A stretch of 64,000 bases of DNA from the NCBI GenBank assembly GCA_028289545.1, contig JANQPG010000095.1, positions 62,001-126,000 of the forward strand, in the 5' to 3' direction. The stretch is from Woeseiaceae bacterium (lineage in GTDB: Bacteria > Pseudomonadota > Gammaproteobacteria > Steroidobacterales > Woeseiaceae). Below, in pieces: positions 32,815-41,483 of this stretch (position 1 is its first letter; the number at the start of each line of letters is the position of its first letter). A model generated the notes under the pieces. The model did not search any database. It was not told the DNA's origin and saw only the letters and a list, made by a program, of their open reading frames with translations. A program made the position numbers and the translations under genes.

Positions 32815-33367
32815 CCGCCACCTGTGCCTGCGCTATGGCCTCAATGCGATCGAGCGCCGCCGCGCCGTCGTTTTTCATCTTGCGCTTCAGGACGTAGGGC
32901 CCGATGACGGGTGGAATCCAGAACTTGGGGCGCATTTCGAGCGTGTAGGTAATGAGCGTGCCTTTCCCTTCCTGCTCGAACAGCCACAGTTCGTTGCTCA
33001 GATGGAAATCGCTGGTCTCCGGATCCGTCGTGGCTCGGATAAACCGAAGGGGCTCGTGTTCGATCAGGCCGTAGCGCTCGACCGACTTGCAGAAGAACAG
33101 GAAGCACGCCCGATTGCGTGTGTAGAAACCGCGATCGCCCGTGGCGTCCGAGCCGGTATTCCGCGCCTCGACCACCACCGAGGAAAACTGCTCGGAAAGA
33201 TCCCAGTCGAGGAACACGTTATAAACGTCGTCGATATTCGCGTCGAACCAGACGACCGAGTGCATTGTGTAAACGCCCTCCTCGCGTTCGATTTCGACGC
33301 TGCGCAGATCGGCTGCGCATAGCGGGCCCGCCGTGCCCAACAGAAGCAGAAGTACGCAAAATCGCAC
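32804..33367 (-). CDS. Exported SRPBCC/START-like protein
   Basis: The 187-residue protein has a signal peptide (MRFCVLLLLLGTAGPLCA). The SRPBCC fold follows: VVWFDANIDDVYNVFLDWDL at the first helix, and a C-terminal helix ending DRIEAIAQAQ. KFWIPPVIGPYVLKRKMKND is the usual lipid-binding-like stretch before the last helix. It probably binds a lipid or other hydrophobic ligand in the periplasm. It starts 6 nt after asmA and overlaps mutY by 11 nt, so it belongs to the same operon. A link with AsmA in outer-membrane lipid handling is possible but not shown. Confidence 0.8.
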   Translation of the reverse strand: MRFCVLLLLLGTAGPLCAADLRSVEIEREEGVYTMHSVVWFDANIDDVYNVFLDWDLSEQFSSVVVEARNTGSDATGDRGFYTRNRACFLFFCKSVERYGLIEHEPLRFIRATTDPETSDFHLSNELWLFEQEGKGTLITYTLEMRPKFWIPPVIGPYVLKRKMKNDGAAALDRIEAIAQAQVAGVE

Positions 33368-33373
33368 GTCGTC

Positions 33374-35533
33374 TCAGTCCCGCTTGATGAGATCGCGCAG
33401 GCGATCCTTGAGCACGTCCTCAGCGTCCGGCTCCTCGGCTGCCTCGCCTTCTTCCGGCGGTGCCTCCTCATCGCCGCCGCCGATAAGATCGAGCAAACGG
33501 TCGCGAACTTCCTCTTTCGCGCGTTCTTTCGCCGCTTCGGCCAAATCGAGCGAAAACTCGGGGTCGGACAGCGAGCCGCTGATTTTCACGGGCACCACCG
33601 CCGCCGTGAAATCGGCCAGCTCGTCTTCCGACACGTCACCCATGAGCTCGGGTTTATCGAGTATCCGGCCACGCAGCGAGTAATCGAGGCTTGCGGCAAC
33701 GAGATCCACGGAGCCCTGACCGGTGAGCTGCATGAACGGCATGTCGGCGCGGAAATCGTCGTTGTTCAATACGCCGTCGACCACCGTACCCGTTGCGCTG
33801 ACCTCGCTGAAACGGGTCCTTGCGGGTAGTTCGGGCTCGGGCGCAGCCTCGCGACGAACAAGCGCGCGTGCGCGACGCAGCTGATGCCAGACGTCGGTGC
33901 CTTCGAGCGCACCGTCGCGGAGTTCGAAGGACAGGTTGCCGTTCAGCGTTTGCTGGATCTTGGCCATGTCCTCGCCCCGTCCTGACAGCGCAAACACACC
34001 GTTGATCTGGCCGCTCAGATTTTCCTGATCGAACATGGCCTTGCCGAGCGGCGCGAGGTCGACGTTCTGAATGCGCTCGTTGACGGACAGGACGGGGGTG
34101 TCCCCGGACACGTCGAGGCGCACGTCACCCTGGTACGCCCCGCCGAACAGCCGCGACGACAGTGGGTGCAGGCGCAGCCGGCCGTCGCTCAGGTTCATGA
34201 CCAGTTCGATGTCCTCGAAAAGAATAGCGCCCATCAGCGCCTCGCCGAGGGTGACGCTGCCGCGCGCGTTGAGTCCGCGCAGGAGTTCCGCGGGGATCTC
34301 CGCAGGCGGCTCGTCGCCCGTGGCTTCGTCGGCAGCCTCCTCGCCGGCGGGCGCCATGTAGCGGTTCAGGTCGATGCTGTCGCCCGCCAGATCCAGCCCG
34401 TACGCGCCGCCTTCGCCACGCGGTACCGACAGCTGGCCGCGGAACGTCGTATCGTCGACCACGAGCACAATATCGTTCAAGTTGATGGCGTCGGCCGACA
34501 CGACGGCGCTTGCGTCGAGCGACAGCAGTTCGAGGGCGGCCGGGTCCGCCGTCTCGGGAAGCTCCGCGCCCAGCGTCGTCAGCAGGCTGCGAGGCGAAAA
34601 CGCCGCAATGCTGAGAGTGGCGCTCGGCTCCACCGAGCCGGCATAGGAAAACGGCTCAACGTCGGCTCGCAGGTCGAGATCGAACACGGACAGCTCGAGC
34701 GCGCCGGGCTCCGCTGTTTGCTCGCGAGTGTTGAACCGCATACCGGGTGCACTCAAACGAATGTCGGCGGGCGCCTCGGTAGCGCCCTCGATACGCGCCC
34801 CGAGCTCGAAACCGCTCAGGTCGACGGCGCCGCTGTCGGAATCGAAACGCATCGTGAGATCGAGATCGACCTGCCCCGTAATGCCGTCCGGCAGCATTTC
34901 GAAGGCAAGACCGCCTTCGACGGGAACGGCGGTGTTGCTCGCAACCCTGCCGGTCTCGAGGTTGACCTCGCGCAGGTAATACTCGCTGCCGGCCTGCCGG
35001 TCGCGGTAGCTGAATGCCGCATCGCGAACAACCACGTTGGCCACGTCCAGGCCAAATTCTATGGTTGGACCGCCTTCGGGCACGGCCTCGGGCTCGGCAG
35101 CCGCCGCCTCCTCGGCGAGCGCCTGCCGTTCGAGTAGGTCGTCCCAGTTCGTGCGTCCGGTCTCGTCAACCGCCAGGTTGACCTCGAGTGCTTCGAGCGA
35201 AGCCGTGCCTACCGCCACTTCCTGTCCAAAGATCAACGGCAGGAGCTTGATCGACAAGCGTGCGCTGTCGAAGCGCACAAACGGCTCTTCGCCGAACCCC
35301 TCCGCGTTGCCGAGCGTGGTTCGACCGAGTTCGACGGCAATCCAGGGAAACAGGCTCGCCGAGATATCGCCTTCAATGGCAAACTCGCGGCCGCTCGCAT
35401 CGCGCACGGCGGTTTCGATATCGGATTTGAAGTCGTTGGCGTCGAACAGGAAATAGAACGCCAGTGCTGCAACGAGCAGCAAGGTCAGCGCGCCGCCGAC
35501 AATCCAGGCAAAGAGCTTGAGTAGCTTTCGCAT
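33374..35533 (-). CDS. AsmA-family protein
   Basis: The 719-residue protein is anchored by one N-terminal membrane helix (LLKLFAWIVGGALTLLLVAA). The AsmA N-domain follows: DANDFKSDIETAVRDASGRE, then LGRTTLGNAEGFGEEPFVRF. The rest is repetitive beta structure typical of bridge-like lipid transfer proteins, with the conserved C-terminal block MFDQENLSGQINGVFALSGR, QTLNGNLSFELRDGALEGTD and YSLRGRILDKPE. It ends in an acidic, coiled-coil-like tail. AsmA-like proteins span the periplasm and help deliver phospholipid to the outer membrane. First gene of the unit with the SRPBCC gene, mutY and yggX. Confidence 0.92.
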   Translation of the reverse strand: MRKLLKLFAWIVGGALTLLLVAALAFYFLFDANDFKSDIETAVRDASGREFAIEGDISASLFPWIAVELGRTTLGNAEGFGEEPFVRFDSARLSIKLLPLIFGQEVAVGTASLEALEVNLAVDETGRTNWDDLLERQALAEEAAAAEPEAVPEGGPTIEFGLDVANVVVRDAAFSYRDRQAGSEYYLREVNLETGRVASNTAVPVEGGLAFEMLPDGITGQVDLDLTMRFDSDSGAVDLSGFELGARIEGATEAPADIRLSAPGMRFNTREQTAEPGALELSVFDLDLRADVEPFSYAGSVEPSATLSIAAFSPRSLLTTLGAELPETADPAALELLSLDASAVVSADAINLNDIVLVVDDTTFRGQLSVPRGEGGAYGLDLAGDSIDLNRYMAPAGEEAADEATGDEPPAEIPAELLRGLNARGSVTLGEALMGAILFEDIELVMNLSDGRLRLHPLSSRLFGGAYQGDVRLDVSGDTPVLSVNERIQNVDLAPLGKAMFDQENLSGQINGVFALSGRGEDMAKIQQTLNGNLSFELRDGALEGTDVWHQLRRARALVRREAAPEPELPARTRFSEVSATGTVVDGVLNNDDFRADMPFMQLTGQGSVDLVAASLDYSLRGRILDKPELMGDVSEDELADFTAAVVPVKISGSLSDPEFSLDLAEAAKERAKEEVRDRLLDLIGGGDEEAPPEEGEAAEEPDAEDVLKDRLRDLIKRD

Positions 35534-35712
35534 ACGTCGATTCCTAAGGGATCAGGGGCCCGCACGTCATCGTCGGGCTCAGGAACGTAAAGGGTACCAA
35601 ATAGACGGGTTGGCGGGCGTCCCGGCGGCTTCGGCCACGGTTATTTGAGACTGCCTGGGCGGGATTTCGTTGCGAAAAAGCGGTGCCGGGCGCGGCGACG
35701 GTGAAGGCAGAC

Positions 35713-35739
35713 AAAAAAGGCCCGGATGTCTCCGGGCCT
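35713..35739 (-). terminator. Rho-independent terminator of the sigma/anti-sigma/DUF4097 operon
   Basis: The nine-base stem AGGCCCGGA/TCCGGGCCT closes a four-base loop and is followed on the minus strand by six T. It lies about 28 nt beyond the DUF4097 stop codon. Confidence 0.88.
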
Positions 35740-35767
35740 CTCGAGTACTCGTGCGCGACTGGTTGAC

Positions 35768-36676
35768 CTACTGCATGCAGAGGTTAAGCCCGCCGTTCAG
35801 CGTCGCAATGGTTACCCGGCCGTCGCCTTCGCCGTGGGTAAAGCTCAATTCCCAGCCCGGCGCGTATTTGCTGGTGCGCTCCGGCTTTGGGCCGAAACAG
35901 TTGCGTATCCTGCCGTTGAAGGTTTCGATATCGAAACGCGCCGACACCTTGCCCATAAAATCGACGTTGACGCTGCCGTTGACGGTTTCGATATCGAGTC
36001 GGCCACCTCGATCGAGACCGGAGCGAAAAGTGATGCTGCCGTTGACCGTCTCGAGATCCGCGCGCTCGAAATTCGAGTCCGCAATGCCAATGTCGCCGCT
36101 GACCGTTTCGGCATCGACGTCACCGGCAATACGCTCCGCCGCAATGTCGCCGGAGACGCTCTGCAGATCGGACTGCGCCGTCTTGCTGTCACCCTGCACC
36201 TCGATGTCGCCGCTGACGGTTTCGACGTCGATGTCGCCTTCGAAGGCTTCGACGTCGATATCGCCGCTGATCGCCTGCAGATCCTGCTCGCCCTTGACGC
36301 CACGTACTTCGATGTCGGCGCTGATCGTCGCCACGTCGAGCGAACTCAGCCGCGGTACTCGCACAACCAGGTCCGCCGACACGTCACGGTAGCGGCGATT
36401 ACGGTCGGGCACTTTCACCTTGATGCGCACGTTGTCGCCGCTGCGCTCGAACTCCAGCTCTTCGACTTCGTCGCCCACCGACCCGGTGACAGCCACTTCG
36501 TTACGCGACCAACCCTGCACTTCAATCGACCCGGACGTGTTCGAGATCGACACGCGGCCGTCCTTGGAAGCATTCATGGATTCGTTGACCTCGCGCGCAG
36601 CGGCCGGCTGCGTCAGCAAGGCAATCGCGGCCGTTGCAAGGGTCAATCTTGCAATGGCTTTTCCAATGGTTTTCAT
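35768..36676 (-). CDS. DUF4097-type beta-repeat exported protein
   Basis: A signal peptide (MKTIGKAIARLTLATAAIAL, ending QPAAA) is followed by a repetitive beta-solenoid-like chain. Repeats of the form D-I-E-(A/V)-x-(T/S)-(V/I)-S-G-D-I recur, for example DVEAFEGDIDVETVSGDIEV and DVDAETVSGDIGIADSNFER, as in the DUF4097 putative adhesin family. Two Cys near the C-terminus (RNCFGPKP and LNLCMQ) may form a disulfide. The start at 36676 has GGGGTG upstream; an in-frame ATG at 36697 would overlap the anti-sigma gene by 4 nt. It is the last gene of an ECF sigma/anti-sigma operon, a common context for such proteins. Exact role unknown. Confidence 0.8.
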   Translation of the reverse strand: MKTIGKAIARLTLATAAIALLTQPAAAREVNESMNASKDGRVSISNTSGSIEVQGWSRNEVAVTGSVGDEVEELEFERSGDNVRIKVKVPDRNRRYRDVSADLVVRVPRLSSLDVATISADIEVRGVKGEQDLQAISGDIDVEAFEGDIDVETVSGDIEVQGDSKTAQSDLQSVSGDIAAERIAGDVDAETVSGDIGIADSNFERADLETVNGSITFRSGLDRGGRLDIETVNGSVNVDFMGKVSARFDIETFNGRIRNCFGPKPERTSKYAPGWELSFTHGEGDGRVTIATLNGGLNLCMQ

Positions 36677-36693
36677 TTGCACACCCCGCCGCA

Positions 36694-37260
36694 TCAAATA
36701 TCGTTCCGCTGGCCGTTGTTACGTGTCATGACGTTCTGCGTCAGGCCTCCGACCCGATGCATTACCGTCAACTCTTCACGATAGGTCCGGAGCAGCAGCT
36801 CCTGCAACAAAGCGTTGTCCGGCTCCGCTTCGAGCGCTGCGTTAATCTCGACGATGGCAGTCCGGATGGCTGCGAGATTCTCCTCGACTTCGCCGCGCGC
36901 CTCCGGAGACAGCCGCATGAGTTCCTGAGCAAGCTGCGACGACAGGCGATCGCGCGCATCCTGGAAGCCCGGGCCCAGGTCGTAGCGCGCAAAACTCACG
37001 CGCTCGAACACGAGGTCGGGGCTCACCACGATCGGCGCCTGCCGGTCTTTCATGGTCAGGTACGTCAGGCCCGACGACGCGCCCACGAGCAACACCACGG
37101 CGGCGGCCTGCGCGAGCAACGGCATAAAATACCGCCGCGGCGCCGGCTGTTCCTCCGCCGAAATCGCGGCTTCGATGCCCGGCCAAAGATCGCGAGGCGG
37201 CGCAATCTCCGTTGCCAGTTTCGCCGCGCGCTCCTCGATTGAATCTTTTCTCTCGTTCAT
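36694..37260 (-). CDS. Putative membrane anti-sigma factor
   Basis: The 188-residue protein has a cytosolic N-terminus with PPRDLWPGIEAAI, one membrane helix (FMPLLAQAAAVVLLVGASSG), and a periplasmic helical domain (LSSQLAQELMRLSPEARGEV). That layout is typical of anti-sigma factors encoded directly after ECF sigma genes. No zinc-binding HxxxCxxC anti-sigma motif is seen, so it is not of the ZAS type. It lies 102 nt after the sigma gene and 17 nt before the DUF4097 gene. Function is inferred from context and topology. Confidence 0.65.
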   Translation of the reverse strand: MNERKDSIEERAAKLATEIAPPRDLWPGIEAAISAEEQPAPRRYFMPLLAQAAAVVLLVGASSGLTYLTMKDRQAPIVVSPDLVFERVSFARYDLGPGFQDARDRLSSQLAQELMRLSPEARGEVEENLAAIRTAIVEINAALEAEPDNALLQELLLRTYREELTVMHRVGGLTQNVMTRNNGQRNDI

Positions 37261-37362
37261 GACTGTCTACTGTCGTTGTGTCTTTCTACCGCCAACGTCA
37301 TCCGTTCGCCACCGCCGACTCATGCATTGGCTCATGCGTCGCGACGGCCCACACATCGAGAC

Positions 37363-37950
37363 TTAAGGATCTCGATCCGGCGCGTTCTCCGCGTCCTGTT
37401 CCGCCAGGGCCTCCGACAACATGCGCCGCGCCCTGTGCAGCTGCGCCTTGCTGGTACCGACCGCTATACCGAGCATTCGGCCGGCCTCCTCATGGCTGTA
37501 GCCGTACACGGCGTTCAGCACAAACACATGCCGCGCTCCGGCCGGCAGCCGGTTGACCGCCGCCGTCAGGTCCCGCAATTCGCCCGAGTCCACCGCCAGC
37601 GGTTGATGGGGCGAACGCTCCGCCACCACCTGAATACGCTCCTGCTCGCGCTTCGACTTGCGCATGCGTCCCAGTACGGCATTCACCGCAATGCGGTGCA
37701 GCCAAGTGGAGAACGCGCTGTCGCCACGGAACTTTGCGAGCTGACGCCATGCCTGGATAAACGCCTCCTGGGCACAGTCCTCCGCCTCGCCGGGGTTGCC
37801 GGTCATGCGCAGGCACAGGCCGTATACCTTGTCCACATGCTGCCGGTAGAGCAACTCGAAGGCTTTGGGATCGGACGCTTTCGAGCGTTCGATCAGGCTT
37901 GCTTCGTCCGCCGCATCGGCACGAATATCTGCATCGGGGGCGGTTGCCAT
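37363..37950 (-). CDS. ECF-type RNA polymerase sigma factor
   Basis: The 195-residue protein has sigma region 2 (FELLYRQHVDKVYGLCLRMT followed by GNPGEAEDCAQEAFIQAWRQ) and then FRGDSAFSTWLHRIAVNAVL. Region 4 is LPAGARHVFVLNAVYGYSHE followed by EAGRMLGIAVGTSKAQLHRA. There is no region 1 or 3. Start ATG 37950 is preferred, though an in-frame start 39 nt upstream is possible. It heads an operon with the membrane protein and the DUF4097 protein, giving a classical envelope-signalling unit. ECF operons are often autoregulated, but no promoter copy could be confirmed by eye. Confidence 0.93.
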   Translation of the reverse strand: MATAPDADIRADAADEASLIERSKASDPKAFELLYRQHVDKVYGLCLRMTGNPGEAEDCAQEAFIQAWRQLAKFRGDSAFSTWLHRIAVNAVLGRMRKSKREQERIQVVAERSPHQPLAVDSGELRDLTAAVNRLPAGARHVFVLNAVYGYSHEEAGRMLGIAVGTSKAQLHRARRMLSEALAEQDAENAPDRDP

Positions 37951-38117
37951 ACCTGCACTATAGTCTGTGGATTCCGCCGTCAAAAGCACCGTTTTGGAAG
38001 CCTTGTTTGCGTAATCTTGACAGTTAGATGATGTCTACGCCGTGAGGGTTTACTCATTTACCCAAAAATCGACCCGTCGAAGCGCGTTTTCCGGCCATTT
38101 TGAGATTCGATAAGCCC

Positions 38118-38145
38118 CTGACTTCGCACGCGATTCTGGTATGAT
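38118..38145 (+). promoter_or_regulatory. Candidate sigma-70 promoter of the GGDEF/EAL gene
   Basis: CTGACT (38118-38123), a 16-base spacer, and TATGAT (38140-38145) preceded by TG-like TGG form a reasonable promoter. Transcription would start near 38152, leaving a leader of about 100 nt before the ATG at 38255. Confidence 0.45.
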
Positions 38146-38254
38146 GCGCGTGGCCCTCGAGTGAGGCTGCCGGTCATACCGCACAAATTCCACCAAAAAG
38201 GTCTATGGCTCCAGCAACAGCACCCGGATCATCACACGCTGTCTCAAGGCCAGG

Positions 38255-40384
38255 TTGCCACTCGGATTTACGGATTCTCTCTCGGTGACCGCTTATTCGA
38301 TACTCTTCCTGAGCGCCGGTCACGGCTCCCGCGACTATCTCGCCGAACTCGAAACCCTGCCCGTTTGCGCAGGTCTCGAGCGCGCGGACTCGCTGCCCGA
38401 CCCCGGCACGTTAACCGGTACCGAATTATTGCTGGTCGACGTGGACTCTCCGCCCGAAGGCGCGTCGATCGAAACCGTGCTTGCGCGCTACACGGCATTT
38501 CCCGTTGTCGCGCTGACCGACCGCGCGCACGAACATCGCGGCATAGCCGCGGTAAGGGCCGGTGCAAATGCTTATTTGCTGCACGACGCCGTCAGCGTGG
38601 AAACCCAGCAGGCCATCTTCGAACACGCCGTCGAGCGGCATGCGCTCACGCGCCGGCTCTCGGCAACGGACACCAGCGTGTTGTCGATACTCAACAGCAT
38701 CAACGACGGCGTCATCGTCGTGGACCTGGAAGGCCGCGTGCTCGACATCAACCAGGCCGGTCGCCGGATACTGGGCCTCGGGCCTCGCAGCCAGCCGGAC
38801 GCAGGCTGGGAGCAGACGTTCTGTTGCGTCGACGAGGCCGGTAACGGCTACCGTGACGGCGGCGAGATGCCGCTTGTGCGAGCCCGTCGGGGCATCAAGT
38901 TCAGTGAGCAGCTTGCGCGCTACCGGGCGCCGGAACAGCCTGACGCCATCCTGAGCCTGAGCGGGCAGGGTCTGTACGATGGCGACAACCGCCTGATCGG
39001 CGGCGTCGTCAGCTTCCGCGACGTTACGGATACTGTCCGCCGCACCCTGAAGCTCGAGCGCCACGCGCAGTACGACGAGCTCACGGGCCTGCCTAACCGC
39101 GGGCAATTCAAGGACAACCTGAACCGTGCCATCGGCCGCGCCGAGCGCAAGTCGCTGCCGCTGGCCGTGCTGTTCATCGACCTCGACCGCTTCAAGTCCG
39201 TCAACGACACGCTCGGCCACGACATCGGCGACGCCGTGCTCGTCGAAGTCGCCGAACGTCTCCAGGCGAATCTTCGCATTGGCGATTTTATGGCCCGCTG
39301 GGGCGGCGACGAGTTTGTCGCCTGTCTCGAAGACCTCAAGGAACCGGCGGACGCGGGCTCCGTGGCGCAGAAGCTCGAACTCGTGCTGGCCGAACGGTAC
39401 ACGGTTGGCGCCGCCGAGGTGTACGCCACGCCGAGTATCGGTATTGCGCTATATCCCGATTCCGGTAATGACGCCGCGAGGCTCATCAAGGCGGCCGACG
39501 TCGCCATGTACGAGGCCAAAAAACGCGGCGGTGCGCGGTTCCAGTTTTACTCCGAAGCGCTCAACGCCAAGCTCAAGCAGCGCGAAGAACTGGAGGTCGG
39601 GCTGCGGCATGCCCTGGTACGCAAGGAGTTTGCGCTGCATTACCAGCCACGCGTGGACCTTACGACCGGCCGCCTGATTGGCCTCGAAGCGCTGCTGCGC
39701 TGGCAGCATCCGCGTTTCGGGTTGTTGCCGCCGTCGCGCTTCCTGCCGATCCTCGAGTCCAGCGGTCTGATTCATTCGGCAGGCGAGTGGATCATCGAAA
39801 CCGCCTGCCGCCAGCTTGCGCTCTGGCAGCGGCGCTTCGAAATGCCCGACCTGTCGATTGCCGTCAACATATCGCCGCAACAGCTTCGGCATCGACGGCT
39901 GGTGGACGTCGTCGCGAAAGCGCTGTCCGATTCGGCGCTGGATGCCGGCTGCCTCGAACTCGAAATCCGCGACGGCAACACGGCGCGCGACCGCAACGGC
40001 GAAGCGGAAACGCTCGCGGCACTCCGTAAGCTCGGTGTCCGGCTTTCAGTCGATCACTTCGGCACGGCCGACGTCTCGTTTGAATCGCTCGACAAGGGCT
40101 ACATCGACAGCTTTGTGCTCGATCAGTCGCTGATTGCCGACGTCGACGAGAATCACTCACACCAGCGCATCGTGCGCGCGGCCATTGCGATGGCCCAGGG
40201 GCTCGATATCGAGGTCGCGGCCGAAGGCGTCGAGACCGTGCGTCAGCTCGAGTTTCTTAAGAGCTGCAACTGCAATCTTGCACAGGGTTACCTGATTTCG
40301 AAGCCCATGCAGCCGGAAAAAGTCGCGGCGCTGCTGCGCAGCGAAATAGCCGGCATGCAGCTGCTCGCCGCGGCGGTCAGCTAG
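38255..40384 (+). CDS. REC-like/PAS/GGDEF/EAL protein, diguanylate cyclase with degenerate EAL
   Basis: Domains in 709 residues: receiver-like 13-130 (Asp62 and Thr88 kept, but His110 where the conserved Lys is expected); PAS about 140-265; GGDEF about 268-430; EAL about 445-700. The cyclase site is intact (RWGGDEF, 350-354) and the inhibitory I-site RxxD is present (Arg341-Asp344). In the EAL part, EAL 478-480, Asn538, Glu570, Asp600, Glu657 and Gln677 are kept. However, the paired Asp is His601 (SVDHFGTAD), and the catalytic Lys of the L-K-I-D motif is Val621 (DSFVLDQS). Phosphodiesterase activity is therefore unlikely. The protein should make cyclic di-GMP, with EAL as a possible binding module. 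Confidence 0.9.
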   Translation: MPLGFTDSLSVTAYSILFLSAGHGSRDYLAELETLPVCAGLERADSLPDPGTLTGTELLLVDVDSPPEGASIETVLARYTAFPVVALTDRAHEHRGIAAVRAGANAYLLHDAVSVETQQAIFEHAVERHALTRRLSATDTSVLSILNSINDGVIVVDLEGRVLDINQAGRRILGLGPRSQPDAGWEQTFCCVDEAGNGYRDGGEMPLVRARRGIKFSEQLARYRAPEQPDAILSLSGQGLYDGDNRLIGGVVSFRDVTDTVRRTLKLERHAQYDELTGLPNRGQFKDNLNRAIGRAERKSLPLAVLFIDLDRFKSVNDTLGHDIGDAVLVEVAERLQANLRIGDFMARWGGDEFVACLEDLKEPADAGSVAQKLELVLAERYTVGAAEVYATPSIGIALYPDSGNDAARLIKAADVAMYEAKKRGGARFQFYSEALNAKLKQREELEVGLRHALVRKEFALHYQPRVDLTTGRLIGLEALLRWQHPRFGLLPPSRFLPILESSGLIHSAGEWIIETACRQLALWQRRFEMPDLSIAVNISPQQLRHRRLVDVVAKALSDSALDAGCLELEIRDGNTARDRNGEAETLAALRKLGVRLSVDHFGTADVSFESLDKGYIDSFVLDQSLIADVDENHSHQRIVRAAIAMAQGLDIEVAAEGVETVRQLEFLKSCNCNLAQGYLISKPMQPEKVAALLRSEIAGMQLLAAAVS

Positions 40385-40701
40385 ATATAGGGCTCCTCAG
40401 CCGGAGCCCCGCAGTTCCAGCAGGCGCCGAACTGCCCTTCGTTTTCCTCCCCGCAGCGGCGGCAGCGCCACACCTGCTTCGGGCTCTCGTCCAGCACGGA
40501 CTCGTGGATCAACTCAGCGGCACGATCGAAGTCGAGGTCATTGACCACCCACAGCTCGGGCCACACTTCCACAAACGGCATATCGCCGAGAATCGAGCCG
40601 AGATGCTGATTGCGGATCTCGGCGGCAATGCCCTCTGCCTCGAGGACGTTCTTGTAGTGAGCTATCGTGATCAGCGACGAGTCGCTCGTGAGCTTTTTCA
40701 C
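40381..40701 (-). CDS. DUF2007-like protein with C-terminal zinc ribbon
   Basis: Residues 1-70 follow the DUF2007 (PII-like fold) pattern: SLITIAHYKNVLEAEGIAAE, then MPFVEVWPELWVVNDLDFDR. The C-terminus is a zinc ribbon with two CxxC pairs, CRRCGEEN and CWNCGAP, followed by an acidic tail. The start overlaps the trpA stop by 4 nt (ATGA), so it is the last cistron of the trp operon. The 3' end overlaps the convergent GGDEF/EAL gene by 4 nt. Function is unknown; a sensing or protein-binding role is often assumed for the family. Confidence 0.8.
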   Translation of the reverse strand: MKKLTSDSSLITIAHYKNVLEAEGIAAEIRNQHLGSILGDMPFVEVWPELWVVNDLDFDRAAELIHESVLDESPKQVWRCRRCGEENEGQFGACWNCGAPAEEPYI

Positions 40702-41483
40702 GAAGGCGTCTCATTGCCTCTGAGTGTTGCGAGAAACGCTGCCGGATCTTTATCGTTCTCGAGCACCTCGACGAGCGCGGAACCGACGATCGCACCGCTG
40801 ACGTATCGCCCGACGTTTTCCACGTCCGCCGCCGAGCGAATACCGAAGCCCGCACAGACAGGCAGCGGGGAGAGGCGGGCAACGCGCTCGAGATAGCCGT
40901 CCACGCCGCCCGGCAAACCCGCATCGCCACCGGTGATGCCCGTAATCGTCACGGCATAGACAAACCCGCGCGAGGCCTGGCCAAGCTTTTCGAGTCGATC
41001 ATCGGGGGAAGCCGGGGTCACGAGCTGTATCAAACCGACACCCTGATTTTCGAGCGCGGCGCGAAGCTCGCCGGACTCCTCGAACGGCAGGTCGGGAACG
41101 ATAAACCCGCAAACACCGGTCTCGGCGGCGCGCGCCGCGAGCCGGTCGTAGCCGAACGCCAGCAGCGGATTCAAATAGGACATCATGACGAGCGGCGCGT
41201 CGACGCGATCCTTGATGCGGTCGATCTCGTCGAAGATCCAGGCCAGGTTAACGCCCTGCTTGAGGGCCTCGTGACTCGATCGCTGAATCGTCATGCCGTC
41301 GGCCATCGGGTCGGAAAACGGGATGCCGACCTCGACGACGTCGCCCGCTTGCGCCACGAGTTCCAGCGTGTCCGCAAACGTATTGCGCTCCGGGTAGCCC
41401 GCCGTAATGAACGGCACGAGCGCCGTGCGGCCGCCGTCGTTGGCGTCATTGATGGCCGCCGTTATGCGCTCATGCGGCTGCAT
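40698..41483 (-). CDS. trpA: Tryptophan synthase alpha chain
   Basis: TrpA cleaves indole-3-glycerol phosphate to indole, which is channelled to TrpB. The 261-residue TIM barrel shows the catalytic Glu49 and Asp60 in VEVGIPFSDPMADG, the substrate stretch GFIVPDLPFEESGEL, and the phosphate-binding region PVCAGFGIRSAADVENV. It overlaps trpB by 14 nt and the DUF2007 gene by 4 nt. Confidence 0.98.
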   Translation of the reverse strand: MQPHERITAAINDANDGGRTALVPFITAGYPERNTFADTLELVAQAGDVVEVGIPFSDPMADGMTIQRSSHEALKQGVNLAWIFDEIDRIKDRVDAPLVMMSYLNPLLAFGYDRLAARAAETGVCGFIVPDLPFEESGELRAALENQGVGLIQLVTPASPDDRLEKLGQASRGFVYAVTITGITGGDAGLPGGVDGYLERVARLSPLPVCAGFGIRSAADVENVGRYVSGAIVGSALVEVLENDKDPAAFLATLRGNETPS

